From the NCBI GenBank assembly GCA_016785225.1, contig JAFBJZ010000108.1, positions 452,001 to 516,000 on the forward strand: DNA of 64,000 bases. Direction: 5' to 3'. The notes beneath the pieces are model-generated. The model was not told the DNA's origin, made no database searches, and saw nothing but the letters and a program-made list of their open reading frames with translations. The DNA is from Psettodes erumei (lineage: Eukaryota > Chordata > Actinopteri > Pleuronectiformes > Psettodidae). Made by a program: the position numbers and the translations under genes. This document shows, piece after piece, positions 52,842 to 64,000 of this stretch. Each line of letters begins with the position of its first letter. The first letter of the stretch is position 1.

Positions 52842-53406
52842 GGGTGAATATGTGTATAATTAGGTGACAAAAAGAGGGTGCGAAAGAGAGTCATATGGAG
52901 AAGGTGACCTTAGCGTTTATAAAAAGGGATCATTAACCTCCTTTAAACTTTCACATGGTTTCACTGTTCTGCTGTTACATATAAATGCACTTCGACTGGC
53001 GCGAGTACCCATACATACACATACGCCTGATGTAACCTTATTACTAAATTAACTTATTTAATTAACTCGTAAACGTGTGTTCTGTGGAACTTGAGCTAAC
53101 GGATGTCACTGTTGTCTGCGGCGGCGCAACTCGCAGTAAGATCAGAGGATGCCGAAGAGGATAAAAGGTGTCGTTCGCACAAAGCCACACACTCTCTCAC
53201 ACACACACTAGGTCAGTTGTGGTCGCCATCCTGTCAGTGGTCAGACTGAAGGTTGGCTGGACCGCACCTCATCAAAGAGTGAAAGGCGTGACCTCATCAA
53301 GCGGGGACAGTCAAAAGGGGCAGGCTTTGGGCTGGACTGAGGTGTAACCTCATCAAACGTGGACAGACAGGGCAGACATGATAGATGTCAACATTGAAAA
53401 TGTGTG

Positions 53407-53410
<4 letters not shown>

Positions 53411-53445
<35 letters not shown>
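53411..53445. repeat. TG microsatellite
   Basis: About 17 TG units. Confidence 0.97.
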
Positions 53446-53447
<2 letters not shown>

Positions 53448-56400
53448 AACATTTTCATTCAGTTGATGTTCATATCCTCTGTTCTTGCCAAATACTGTGT
53501 GAGCACACAGAAACACAAGTGTGTGTAACTCCCTCGTCCAAGTGGGATTCCACTCCAGCTTCCATTCCACACTCAAGATGTCTCCGTCTGTCTCTCAACA
53601 CATTAGAGACAACATCTTTGTCAGAGGGAAGACATACAAGTATCTCACCAGAACAACCACTTGTTTGTGTCATCCATATTTTTTTGGGAGCAAATCTTCA
53701 AGTAGTATGAAAAAAAGACAAATAAAAAATTGTACGAGCTTTAACTGGTGTTGGAGGTGGAAGGGTGGAAAAGGTGGATTGATAAGGAGACGATGTCATG
53801 GAGGGCAGACAGATGGACGAACAGAAAGACAAACAGATCAGCACGGTTGAAATTTACAAAACATAAAGGTAAGTGGACATCCTTAAATACTCTTGCAAGC
53901 AATCCGAGAACACAGATGGCAATGTAGCATGTTTGGGGTTGCTCACGATAAAACATAAATATGATGTCATTTCATCATCATGGCCTTTTTTTCTTTCACT
54001 CTTCTTGACCTTCTGATCTGCCTGGACCTCACCGTGCTTGCTTTCTCTCCTTCTCATCCTCATGTTTTGATATATTCCCAGGGATAACTTAGAACTGGGA
54101 TTTAATTATATAGAGTTATGCCTGGGTAAGAAAGCAGTGTGTGAGTTTGTGCGTGTGTGAGTGTGTGTGTCTTGCTGCCTTTGTGTCTGTATAACGCAGT
54201 GTTTTGTACTGAAATAGGTGACTTCGGAGAGGTGCGCTCTTTTAATTACGCTGCTCTCAAACAGAACATGAGTGGGCTATTCCACCGGGATTAGTCGTCT
54301 CTGAGCGCTGTCTCTCTGTTAACGCAGCGCACACGTAACACACACGCGCACACACTCAGACACAAACGCACGCCTCCCCCCCAAAAAAAGCCCCTCTCTC
54401 CAACAGTTCAACACTCAATTTATTCAAACTGAGGCACAAGCCAAGTGAATAATTCCACTACTAATAAAGACGGTAAGAGAGAGTGTGCGTACAGAGGAGA
54501 TGAAGGGGGGGAAAGGGATAAAACAGCAGAAGGGGGGGGGGTTGTTGAGAGGAAAGGTAAGGCCACAGAAAAAAGAATTTGATTTTCAAGGACAACTAAA
54601 TATGAAATATAACCTCAACATCAAGTGCCAGTTTCAAACTGGTGAGCGTGGAGATTTGATTCGTTCCAGTTGTCTTTGTGTGCGTAGGTTACAGATATTT
54701 CTCGCTGAATTTATCAGTCAATAGGTCAACATTGAATGGCCCTATTCAATGTTTAAATAAATAAATAACCGGACACTGTCAATATACATCGTCCGGTGAG
54801 CAACAGGAGATCTTAGTTCAACAATGCTTTGTCTGACTGTGATTTGTATAAGTTTCGCCATTGCAGAGTTTGTCCACAAGAGAAAAACTTCATTTTCCAA
54901 ATGCAAAACCTCTCAACTTAATTGTTACATCAACTTGAGGTCCATTAGTAGCGTTTTCACACACAACGCGATCTTTCTCAGCAGATGGGAGGTTGCCCGG
55001 TTGTTGTACTCAACATTAAAACTGCCACTTTCTTTGCCTGTTGCTGCTTATTTTACTCTGTGTGCCATAAGATGGTGAACATGTTCATTTGTTATACTAG
55101 ATGGATGATATTATTGCATCCAAAGAGTAAAGAGGAGTACAATAGTCCGCGCTGCAAGATACACAGAACATAAACACACTCCACTTCATCTGTGTCTGTG
55201 TCTAATGACGTGTGTGAGTAATTACTTTAAAGCCAGTGTGTGCGGATGTTTAAGTGTCTGTGCTCATGTTTTTATCTGCGCTTTTGTCTATGTCTGTGCC
55301 TGCAACGAGTGTGTTTAATGGTGTGTGTGGAAATAATCACTTAATCGCCGCGCTGCTTCCATTTGAGAAGAAGTGTGTGTGTGTGTGTGTGTGTGTCTTT
55401 GGTTTCACTGTAAAATAAGCTGAAAGATGCAGACATAAGTGGGAAGGTCTGGAAGCAGAGAGAGTTAAAATGGTGAGAATGATTGGTGAGAGGAAGGGAA
55501 GAGAGGGATTTAAGTGAGAGGAGGGAGAAAGGGGGAGAGAAAACAAGGGACAGAGACTGAGGTAGAAAGACAGACCTCCACCCTTTATCTCTAATTCTCC
55601 ACAATAACCCTTCCTTCCAATGTTGCTCTCCAAACCGTCGGCCTGTGAATTTATAGTTGGCCCAATGATTGCTTCTCGGGCCATGATGGCTGTAAATTGC
55701 TTTGCCATTTGGTAAATGTTGGCAGTTAGAAGGTATACAAGTAATTATTTCCGCTTGTGCTGATTGAGACATAATTCCAGGACGAGGCCCTGGAAAAATG
55801 ACAGCATTTCGAAACAACTCTGTTTTAATTTCCCAGCATTCCTAATTAGAATCTGTATGAACACAGGGAGTTTTTTTATGTGGTTTCCTCCAATGGGGCC
55901 AGAAATAATTAAACTGTCAAGGGGAAATAAATACGTATAAACAAGGCATAATTTTTACAGCGCGCAGCACCTTGTCAGGCTATGAGTTTTTGTGAAGAAA
56001 AACAATGTGGGGAACAATGCAGGGGCACAGAGGACACGCTCAAGGCACGCGCACTGACACACACAGGAGCAAAATACACTGCCCATAGATAGAGACCTAA
56101 TCTTATCTCATATAGATCCCACCTTAACAAAAGGACTTAACACTTTAGTCCTGCTTTAATCTGAGAGAATCCCTCTGTTAGTCCCGGGTGTGCATTAAAA
56201 AGTTCAGGTATTCCTAATGCAAGGTAATTATTATGTCAATTTGAAGAGAAGCACTGAACCTCCGCAGCCTAAAGAGCAAAATGAAAATGATCATGGGTGC
56301 CGGTCCTCAAGGAAAACGTACAGTTTATTCCAGTTTATCACAACCGAGTTTTACCATCCACAGCTGGTTCACAACCTGACTATATCACTGATAACAGAAA

Positions 56401-59129
56401 TTGTTTTTTCCCTTTAACTTTCAGAGAACTTCTCCTGCTGCAATCAAGAACCAGACCTGAATGAGGGAAGGGATGGATGAGTTGTGTAGACCTTCAACAT
56501 CTTACTAACAGCGATGATTACAGAAAAAAAGGCCGTGCAACTGTCGCCCAAAACAAAGAATTGCACAATGCCTGCTATTCAACCACCACGGAGTGACTGA
56601 GGGAGAGGGCAAGATTTCTTATAATTAACATGTGAGTGATAGCTACAGTACTCTGACACTCAACACCACTTCAGTGACAGCCATGATGATTGCAGTAAAT
56701 TACAAAACGCATGTTAGGTTTATTTTATGGGAGCTCTGTGTTCAGCACCATTTATCCACAACACGAGCCTAAAGAGCAGGAGTGTTATAACAGCATTATC
56801 TCTGACACAGGCAACAAAGCACAAAATATTCTAATTTATCTTACTGCCGCGTCCCTCGGTGACCTTTCACTGGTTCATTCATGTAATCTGTACTATTCCT
56901 GCTGTTTACCCACGTGTAGGTTACCGTTTTAGTTGAAATAAAAAACGCTGTCACAGAAGCAACCTTCTCAGTTGACACAAACCTGTACTGTACACCAATA
57001 CTGAATTTTAAAACCTCAATTCATCCACATGGAGTTAGCAACACCAGCTGGATTAGAGGTTCAGTGAGCTCTCACGCTGATGGGGGAGAGCTAATGGAGA
57101 TGCATTCGAAGTACAGTAACAATCTGACATCAGTTTGTAGACCGCAGCGTTTCCTGAACCCACACTAAGACACAAGATAACGCACTACAGCCTAAATGAG
57201 TCCTGCAACACAGCAGATATCACAGGTTCCATCAGGCACACAATGAAAGCAGTATCAGACGGAAAGTGCACATATATTGTGGTGTAACCTGGTAATTCCA
57301 TTTACGCCCAAGTGGGGGTGGGGATGGTGGGGCGGCGGTGAGATAAGACCAATCTAAGGGCTAGTGACTGACAGAACCCCTAAAAAGTTTTATAACACGA
57401 TTTTTTCCAATATTAATTCAGCGTTAAAAGAATAATTTATTTACAATGTACGATAAACTAACAGCTTATTTTTATTGTCTTTGCTTTTGGTAAAACAAAC
57501 ATCCAGACAGACTTTGTACTGCAGAGGCTTTGAATTTTCTACGTTGTTTTAATTTAATTTAATTTTTTTTTTTTTTTTGGAGGGAGGGGGATCAAAGGGA
57601 CTTTTCTGCTTACGCAGTCGCACCCACTACTACCACAAGTTCTGAGAGCCGCGGCTCGAATGTGTAGACACACACATACACATGTACTCGACATGACTCC
57701 GCAGACTAAGGTCAATGGTGCGCTCAGATACAAATGATTCTCATCTAATATTAATAGGATATGCTAAACGGTAACACAGAGGCAGCGCAGAAGAGGGGCG
57801 CATCTCCGAGTGAGCCTGTGTGTACACACGCGTGTACTTTCCTGCCGTACAGGGAGACGAACACCACTGGGACCGAAATAAAATTCAAGAATAATACAAC
57901 TCGCCCTGTTAACATTCTGGTACAATAAAAAACATGCATGTTAATATTTTTGAAAGTTGCTCCCTGTGGAAACAATCCAGTCAGCCAATAGGAAGACCTG
58001 TCCTCACCAGAAAAACACCAGTACTGGCGACGCATACAAACGGTTACAACGACCTCATGACGTAAAATTCCATGTTTTACTTTGTCAGGTGATGTCTCGT
58101 TGCCCTGTATTTGATGACTGTTATCTGAAAGGAGGTGGAAGTAGAGTGATGTTGTCATGGTGCTGGGAATGTGTCTTACAGGTGGAGGTCAGGGTGGATG
58201 GTCAGGCATACAGAGGGTCCATCATAACTGACTGGGGCGACAGATCAGAAAATGCTCATGCGTTGGTGAAAGGTTAACACCATATTTACTACAGCGGCTT
58301 AGGTAGGAGGACTTGTTTGTAGCAGCATCATGGAATGATGAAATTACAATAAACAGATGTGAACTTTCCACGTGAGGACTTTAACACAAATTTTAAAGAG
58401 ATTTTCCTCTGCCTCCAGTATTAAATGGCCTTGAGAAATAAACTGTTTTAATTATTCCAAGTATGTGCAAAAAGGTGCAAAAGGTGCAATCTGAACTCTG
58501 TTCTCTTATTTGCTGACAATCTTAACATTTAGACAGACATTTGTGCTGCTGTTTTTAATGAAGGTGTTTGAAAGATAACCAATTTGGCATGTGAAAGCTG
58601 CGTATAGGCATACAGTATGTACTGAAGGAACCAGTTTGCTTGTGCCTCCTCCTCTCTTGCCTACCTCTTCCTGAGGCTGTACTCTGTGTGTGTGCGCTGT
58701 GTGTGTGTGTGTGTGTAACAGTCACCCGTTCTTTGAAACAAAAACAACCACTTAGGCATGAACAGCAGTGCTTGGGAGACATCAATATTTCAGTCAGGTA
58801 TGTCGAGAAAAAGACAGAGAGGGAGAGAGAAACATGAAAGTGGGGGGGGGACCCTTGCCATTCCAAGGCATTCCCATGATGGAGAGAGCAAGTGTGTGTG
58901 TGTGTGTGTGTGTGCATGCATGCACGTGTGCCATTCCCACATCCTCGCCCCACCCCTACACTCACCATTGTGTGCACCACCTCTGTCACCTTTCCTCTAA
59001 TCAGGAGTTTAAATCAATGACGTTGTCCAAAACTATAATTGCCACTCCTTAAACTGCTTCTCTCGCAATATGCTTTCACCGAGAAACCACTCAGCAGCAG
59101 AAATACGTCTCTGCGCGTGTTGCTGTGTT

Positions 59130-59130
<1 letters not shown>

Positions 59131-59167
<37 letters not shown>
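59131..59167. repeat. TG microsatellite
   Basis: About 18 TG units. Confidence 0.97.
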
Positions 59168-59169
<2 letters not shown>

Positions 59170-59401
59170 CCGGATTAAGAGTATTTTCTCATTACGGCAG
59201 TGTCTGAATGAGTAGAAAGTGCTTCTCACATTGTTTTACAGCATCCTGGAACCTCAAAGCTCAGCACTAAGCAGCATAATACCCCGCAGCCCCCCCACAC
59301 GGATGCCTTAGCCTGGAGCTCTGTCGTCACAAATTGCTTTATGAGTCAGACGCACTGGATGTCATTCATCAAGCTATTTAAGAATTAACTACTTCTATGT
59401 A

Positions 59402-59659
59402 ATGGTGTTCACACACACATACAAAAAGGTTGTGGGAGAGAGATTTGCTGAGACACTGTACCCAAATTCATTGGTTTTGGTCTCTGTGATACATAACCGG
59501 CAGGAGAAGTTCATACGGGCCCTCAAGTCCTTTGAAGGACCCACCATCAAGGGTCGTGTTCCTTCTGAGGAGCCAGACCCCGATTCAGATACAGCTAAGA
59601 GTCCATGGCACACAGTGAACGGCAACTGCATCCAAAGTGAGCTAGATTTCTTTTTCTAA
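59402..59659 (+). CDS. Unidentified exon-like open reading frame
   Basis: The frame is open from 59345 to the stop at 59657..59659. Unlike neighbouring ORFs it is not built from simple repeats. It contains a composition typical of real protein, including VIHNRQEKFIRALKSFEGP and an acidic stretch, RVPSEEPDPDSDTAKSPWHT. A possible exon within it would be AAAAAG|GTTGTG (start 59429) to ATCCAAA|GTGAGC (end 59636), 208 nt. The acceptor lacks a good pyrimidine tract, so it may instead be a fragment of a processed pseudogene. It lies upstream of ESRRG on the opposite strand. I do not recognise the family and assign no function. Chance remains possible for a frame of this length. Confidence 0.35.
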   Translation: MVFTHTYKKVVGERFAETLYPNSLVLVSVIHNRQEKFIRALKSFEGPTIKGRVPSEEPDPDSDTAKSPWHTVNGNCIQSELDFFF

Positions 59660-59955
59660 CATCAGAGGATACAGTGTTTAAGACACTTCTATAGTACAGC
59701 ACATGTACATACTTACACCTGAGCTCACTGAGTCCTCACAACAGTTTGTGCAGTAACAAATTAGTTCACAGATCCATAGTAACTATAAATCAGTCTGTAT
59801 TGTGTGACACTGTATGCAGTCCATGGGGCTTGTTGTGCTAGAATGTGCAACAATGTGTCCTCCTGTTTTCACCTGTGAGTCCCAGAGACACTGAACTGGA
59901 TCTTCTATAAACACAAGAACTAGTCTTGCTCCAGAGGTTTTAAAATGGCAACAAA

Positions 59956-59957
<2 letters not shown>

Positions 59958-60000
<43 letters not shown>

Positions 60001-60139
60001 TGTGTGCGGGCGTGTACTTGTGTCTGCTCAGACTTTAGCTGCCAGTCTGTGTTAACCTTGGCTGATGTCCCATTAACCAGAGACAGGGGTTTCCTTAACC
60101 CGACAATGCATTGACAACACAACACAAAACGCACGCACG

Positions 60140-60183
<44 letters not shown>
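59958..60183. repeat. Inverted pair of long TG and CA microsatellites
   Basis: TG at 59958-59997 and CA at 60144-60183, about 20 units each, are reverse complements separated by about 146 nt. Confidence 0.96.
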
Positions 60184-60184
<1 letters not shown>

Positions 60185-60263
60185 GCACACTTCTGTTACC
60201 TGCACAGAAACAAACTGTCAAACAAATGAAACAACAGTAACTGGTTGCACCTCAGTAGAAGTG

Positions 60264-60298
<35 letters not shown>
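60264..60298. repeat. GATA tetranucleotide repeat
   Basis: About eight GATA units, followed within 60 nt by GA-rich sequence (60347-60405). Confidence 0.97.
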
Positions 60299-62606
60299 GG
60301 GGAACCTGGAAAGGTGAAAACGACAATAGTGACAAAATGCCTGATTCAGAGAGAGAGAAAGAGAGAAAGAGAGAGAGCAAGCCAGTGACAGAGGGAGAGA
60401 GAGAGGAGAAGCAAGGTGCAAAGAGAGATGGAAATAGAGATGGAAAGAGAGATGTCTGGTTAACAAGGTGCTGAGCACGACAAGCCCTGGGGAGTCCACG
60501 CTCCCTTACCCTCTAAGATTAGACATCTCTCTCTCTGTCGATCCCGCTCTCTCTCTTGTTGCGACACAAGGGGAACATGCCACTATCACAGGGGGACACC
60601 CCGGAACCACCTCTGCCCCTCTCGCTCTCCTGTCACATATAAAATTACTCGCTTTCTCCTCCTTCCCATCTTCTCCTCTCTCCGCTACCACTCCTTCCTC
60701 TTCATTCTCTCTTCGCCCCCTCTGGCTTTCTCTCGTATTCTGTTCCATTTGGCCCATAAGCGCATTTGTGCTGCTGTTGCAGTGTCAAAGGGATGTTAAA
60801 TGTCATGCAAACACAAAAAAAGGAATGAAAGATTGGTATTGCATGATCGAATGACACACTGTTTGAGGTCATCACAGGTCTGCTCAGTTCCTGGCAACTG
60901 AGACCCACTCTCAGTTCAGAGTTGAAACAACACTCAGTGTGTCCCCTTGCTTTGAAAAATTGCAAATTGTTTTTTTTTTTTACCCATCTTTTGGTAGTTC
61001 TCTTCTTTTTTCTAGTTTTTGAAATGAGGATGTAAGGATGGAGGGTGTCACACAACAAACAGACTGCAAAGCCATTTGACGAATACTTGTGATGACGTAA
61101 ACAAAAGTAACTTTGACTGCGTGCCGATATCGGAAACACCTGAGTGGCTTCCTATCATCACTGAACACATGGTTCTGAATAAACACTGCAGGAGAAATAT
61201 ATATATATATATATTTTTTTTACATCTGGCGCATGTGAAGGGCATGAACAGTGAAGAGCAGTGATGTCCTGTTTCAAATTTGCTCTCCGATTGTAAGAAC
61301 TAATTTGTGGGGCCGAGGGGGGCTGTTGGTTTTCCGAGGGTCAAGTTTTGATCAGGCCAAAAATTTTAACACACAGACACACACACACACACACACACAC
61401 ACAACTACAGTGTAGTCGTGCATTTTTTTTTGCCTGTACGTCTCGCTGCTGCTACCATTCTCTACCCTCCTGCTCTTGTCTTTCCCTCTTTCTTATATCC
61501 CTCTTATACCCCACCCCCTTCCTGCGAACCCATCTCCTGCTCTCTCTTTTAGTTGTGTGACACCTCTCTCCCACCTGAGCATCTCTGTGTGTCAGGACAA
61601 ATTGGCCGAGACTCACATCTCTCTCTCTCTCTCTCTGTCTGCTCACCACTCAACCGGAGAGAGAGAAAGCGAGACCGAGAGATGGGAAGAAGAGGGAAAG
61701 AGACTGATAATGTGTGGAGGGTGGGGGAGGATGAACAATATGCATCTGAGGAAAGACGGGGATGGTGGCGAGGGAAGTGGAGAAAAAAAAATGTAAAAAG
61801 GAAGAGAGGGGTTGACTGCCAAAAGAGAGAGGGTTGCTGATTTCAACATGTTCTCTCTGTCTTCCTTTCTGTATAAAAGCAGCGGTGAGTTTTACCTCAA
61901 AGTCAAGTGTATTTTGTGCAAACATTGGAAATGTTACAAAAATGAAATAGCACTCAATGAAACTACTGATTAGATCTATTTCTGTGGGGGAGTGCGCTCA
62001 AGAACTGTAAACTGCAAAGATAAAGTCACAAATGCCTCTGGCAGAATTTCAAGATATCAACTCAAGGCAATACGAAAACATAAAAGGTCCCGCACGCTCC
62101 TGTAACACCTTTATGCTACCTTCAAGCACATGGGGCAGTATGACCAGGTGTTTTACAGCCAACATTTTAGAATGCGTCAAGTCACGTTTGGACACTTGAA
62201 GCTTGTTAAACTGCACCAGTTATTCCGCTGCCCGCTGATGCACTGGGTCCAGGCTTTGCCACTGAATACTCACTGGTTCACCGCAAAGAACAAGACAAGT
62301 CGAGCTTAAAATGAGCAAAACTGAGAAAACTTTGTCTGGCTTTGTTTTTCTAATGCAGCATTTTCACACGACATCACTTTATAATCAGAAAAAAAAATCA
62401 CAGAAAACAAAAGTTGGCTGAAGTGGTCAGGGCTCCCCAGTGTTTGTGAGTGTGTGTATAAAGAGGACGTGAGTGTGTGGCTGCGTGAGTGTGGGGTTCT
62501 TCACTATGTGTGTAAATGTTATAGGGCAAACATATAAATATGATTTCACAAACTGGCAGTTTAACAGTTTACATCAAGGTTTGCAGTCTATTATTCATCT
62601 AAAACC

Positions 62607-63308
62607 TCTCTCTCTCTCTGTCACACACACACACACACACACACTCAAACACATTCACTCACTTTTAGCACACTTTGTCAAACGAGTTCACACACACAAG
62701 CTGTGTAACCAACACATGAGCCGCCACATAAGCAAATACCTTCTCTCTATCGCAGACCTACACTTTCTGTATCATCCTTTAACACACATGCTCTTTCTCT
62801 CACACACACACACACACACACACACACGCATACAGAGGCCTATAGCATTGCGACAAAGAGATCAGAGAAACGGGCAGAAAATAATAGAATCTTCATCCCA
62901 GTAATCCATATTCATTCTTCTCATCCCTCCTCGCCTCATCCCTCCCTCCCTGCACGCCACGCTTCCCCGTATCTGACATTCAAATGAGTTGTCTTTTCTC
63001 CCTTGTTAGACACACACATACACACACACACACAAGCGCGCGTGCACACACACACACACACACACACAGATGCATAAACACTCACTCACATTCTCTCTCT
63101 CTCACACACACATACACTCATCCTCTTTCTTGGATACTTTCTGCCCCGTTGCACCCGTGATGGCAAATTGAGCGCCTCCCATCTCTCTCTCTCTCTCTCT
63201 CTCCCACTCACCCACTCTCTGTTGAATCCTCTCATCTTTCCTCCATCTTCTTCTCTCCTCTGCCCCTGCTCCCCTCAACCCCCCCCACACACACACACAC
63301 ACACACTC
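62607..63308. repeat. Cluster of CA and CT microsatellites
   Basis: Short CT and CA runs alternate (CA near 62622-62643, 62799-62827, 63019-63033, 63045-63068 and 63287-63306; CT near 63182-63202). The stretch is low-complexity with no gene. Confidence 0.9.
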
Positions 63309-63568
63309 ATCTCCTAACCCCTCCAGACCCTCCTCCCTTTCTCTCCATCCTCCTCCTCTTCTTCCTCTTCCCTCCCTCACTGTGATTTGCCTACAGTGAC
63401 AGGTAGGGTTGGATCACAAACCAATGAAGGGAGGATAAAAGCCTTTATATGGTTAATGGGTGCGTGTCTGACACACACTGAAGACATCTCACTCACGGCA
63501 ACAGTTTGAGAGAGACTTTCTCGGCGCAGACACCCAATCGGGGGATTTTACATGACAAAGATCGGATA

Positions 63569-63591
63569 TTTCTTTCTTTCTTTCTTTCTTT
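63569..63591. repeat. TTTC tetranucleotide repeat
   Basis: About five TTTC units. Confidence 0.93.
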
Positions 63592-64000
63592 GCTCTTCAT
63601 CCATCTGTCGCAGTCCTATTAGTGGAAGATGGAGGTGTGATCACGGTTACTGTGTGCTAACAGGGAGCGTGCTGCCACGGATGACAAATATTGCGTGCAC
63701 ACAAACACACACACACAAAGGCAACCATGCGGGGAGAAAACACTTGGTAGATTTCATCACTGCTCGTAATTATGATCCTGTCAAGTCCACAACGTGGCAA
63801 TCCATAACGACACACGCACATGTGCACACGCACACTCACACACACACATAAACATCTGACATATCCATTCATATGCCCTAATATAAGCTCTCTTCCATAC
63901 TCACACTTTGAAAACATACTTATTTTAAACCTGCTGAGATACAGACACCTGAATATAACAAAACACACTTTCATGCACATACATAAACACACACAGTGCA

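Larger units (their letters stand above)
46981..64000. other. Sequence upstream of ESRRG
   Basis: This is 17 kb with no identifiable protein-coding gene apart from the exon-like frame at 59402-59659. It may be intergenic or may hold further non-coding 5' exons of ESRRG, since mammalian ESRRG has several spread over a long distance. Complex, non-repetitive blocks occur at about 47620-47830 and 55570-55990. Simple repeats are frequent, especially beyond 59 kb. A CCAAT plus ATAAAA arrangement near 63420-63440 (plus strand) is weakly promoter-like, without further support. Confidence 0.6.

Noticed and set aside
57751..58158. 135-codon minus-strand frame upstream of ESRRG
   Set aside because: Composition is not protein-like (mixed hydrophobic and cysteine runs, no domain), and no acceptor or donor joins it to ESRRG.
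60241..60300. Possible CRISPR-like or satellite array at the GATA repeat
   Set aside because: It is a plain tetranucleotide microsatellite with no spacers, in a vertebrate genome.
63415..63475. CCAAT plus ATAAAA arrangement as a plus-strand promoter
   Set aside because: Two common motifs without a following exon or CpG enrichment; too weak to list as a separate promoter.

Overview
The window is vertebrate nuclear DNA, almost certainly from a ray-finned (teleost) fish. It has exon-intron structure with GT-AG junctions, no bacterial-style gene packing, very dense CA/TG and GA/CT microsatellites, and introns of about 3-12 kb. One gene can be identified with confidence. It is the 5' two-thirds of an estrogen-related receptor gamma orthologue (ESRRG, nuclear receptor NR3B3), transcribed on the minus strand from about 46.5-46.9 kb down past the left edge. 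Whether it is the fish a or b paralogue cannot be decided here.

Layout in transcription order, right to left. (1) A CpG-rich promoter-like region at about 45.8-47.0 kb carries two CCAAT boxes and two GC boxes. (2) A first coding exon (46432-46487) encodes a 19-residue N-terminus that aligns with the start of mammalian ERRgamma isoform 1. (3) A 159-nt candidate cassette exon (35574-35732) has the same phase at both ends and is open in frame. (4) The main N-terminal and first zinc-finger exon is at 23188-23612. (5) The second zinc-finger exon is at 17156-17272. (6) The DNA-binding C-terminal extension and hinge exon is at 7354-7464. (7) The first ligand-binding-domain exon is at 4414-4575. The exons join in frame to 290 codons plus one base. 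About 170 residues of the ligand-binding domain (rest of helix 3 onward, including AF-2 helix 12) and the 3' UTR must lie left of position 1.

The rest is intron (1-46 kb) and sequence upstream of the gene (47-64 kb). These hold many simple repeats, a probable tRNA-derived SINE remnant near 37.8 kb, several complex stretches that could be conserved non-coding elements, and one unidentified exon-like open frame at 59402-59659 on the plus strand. I found no RNA gene, CRISPR array or intact mobile element, and no novel multi-gene system. The most unusual feature is the 5' end of the receptor gene. Tandem splice donors 4 nt apart, tandem acceptors 12 nt apart, an overlapping upstream ORF and the cassette exon together could switch among several N-terminal isoforms.
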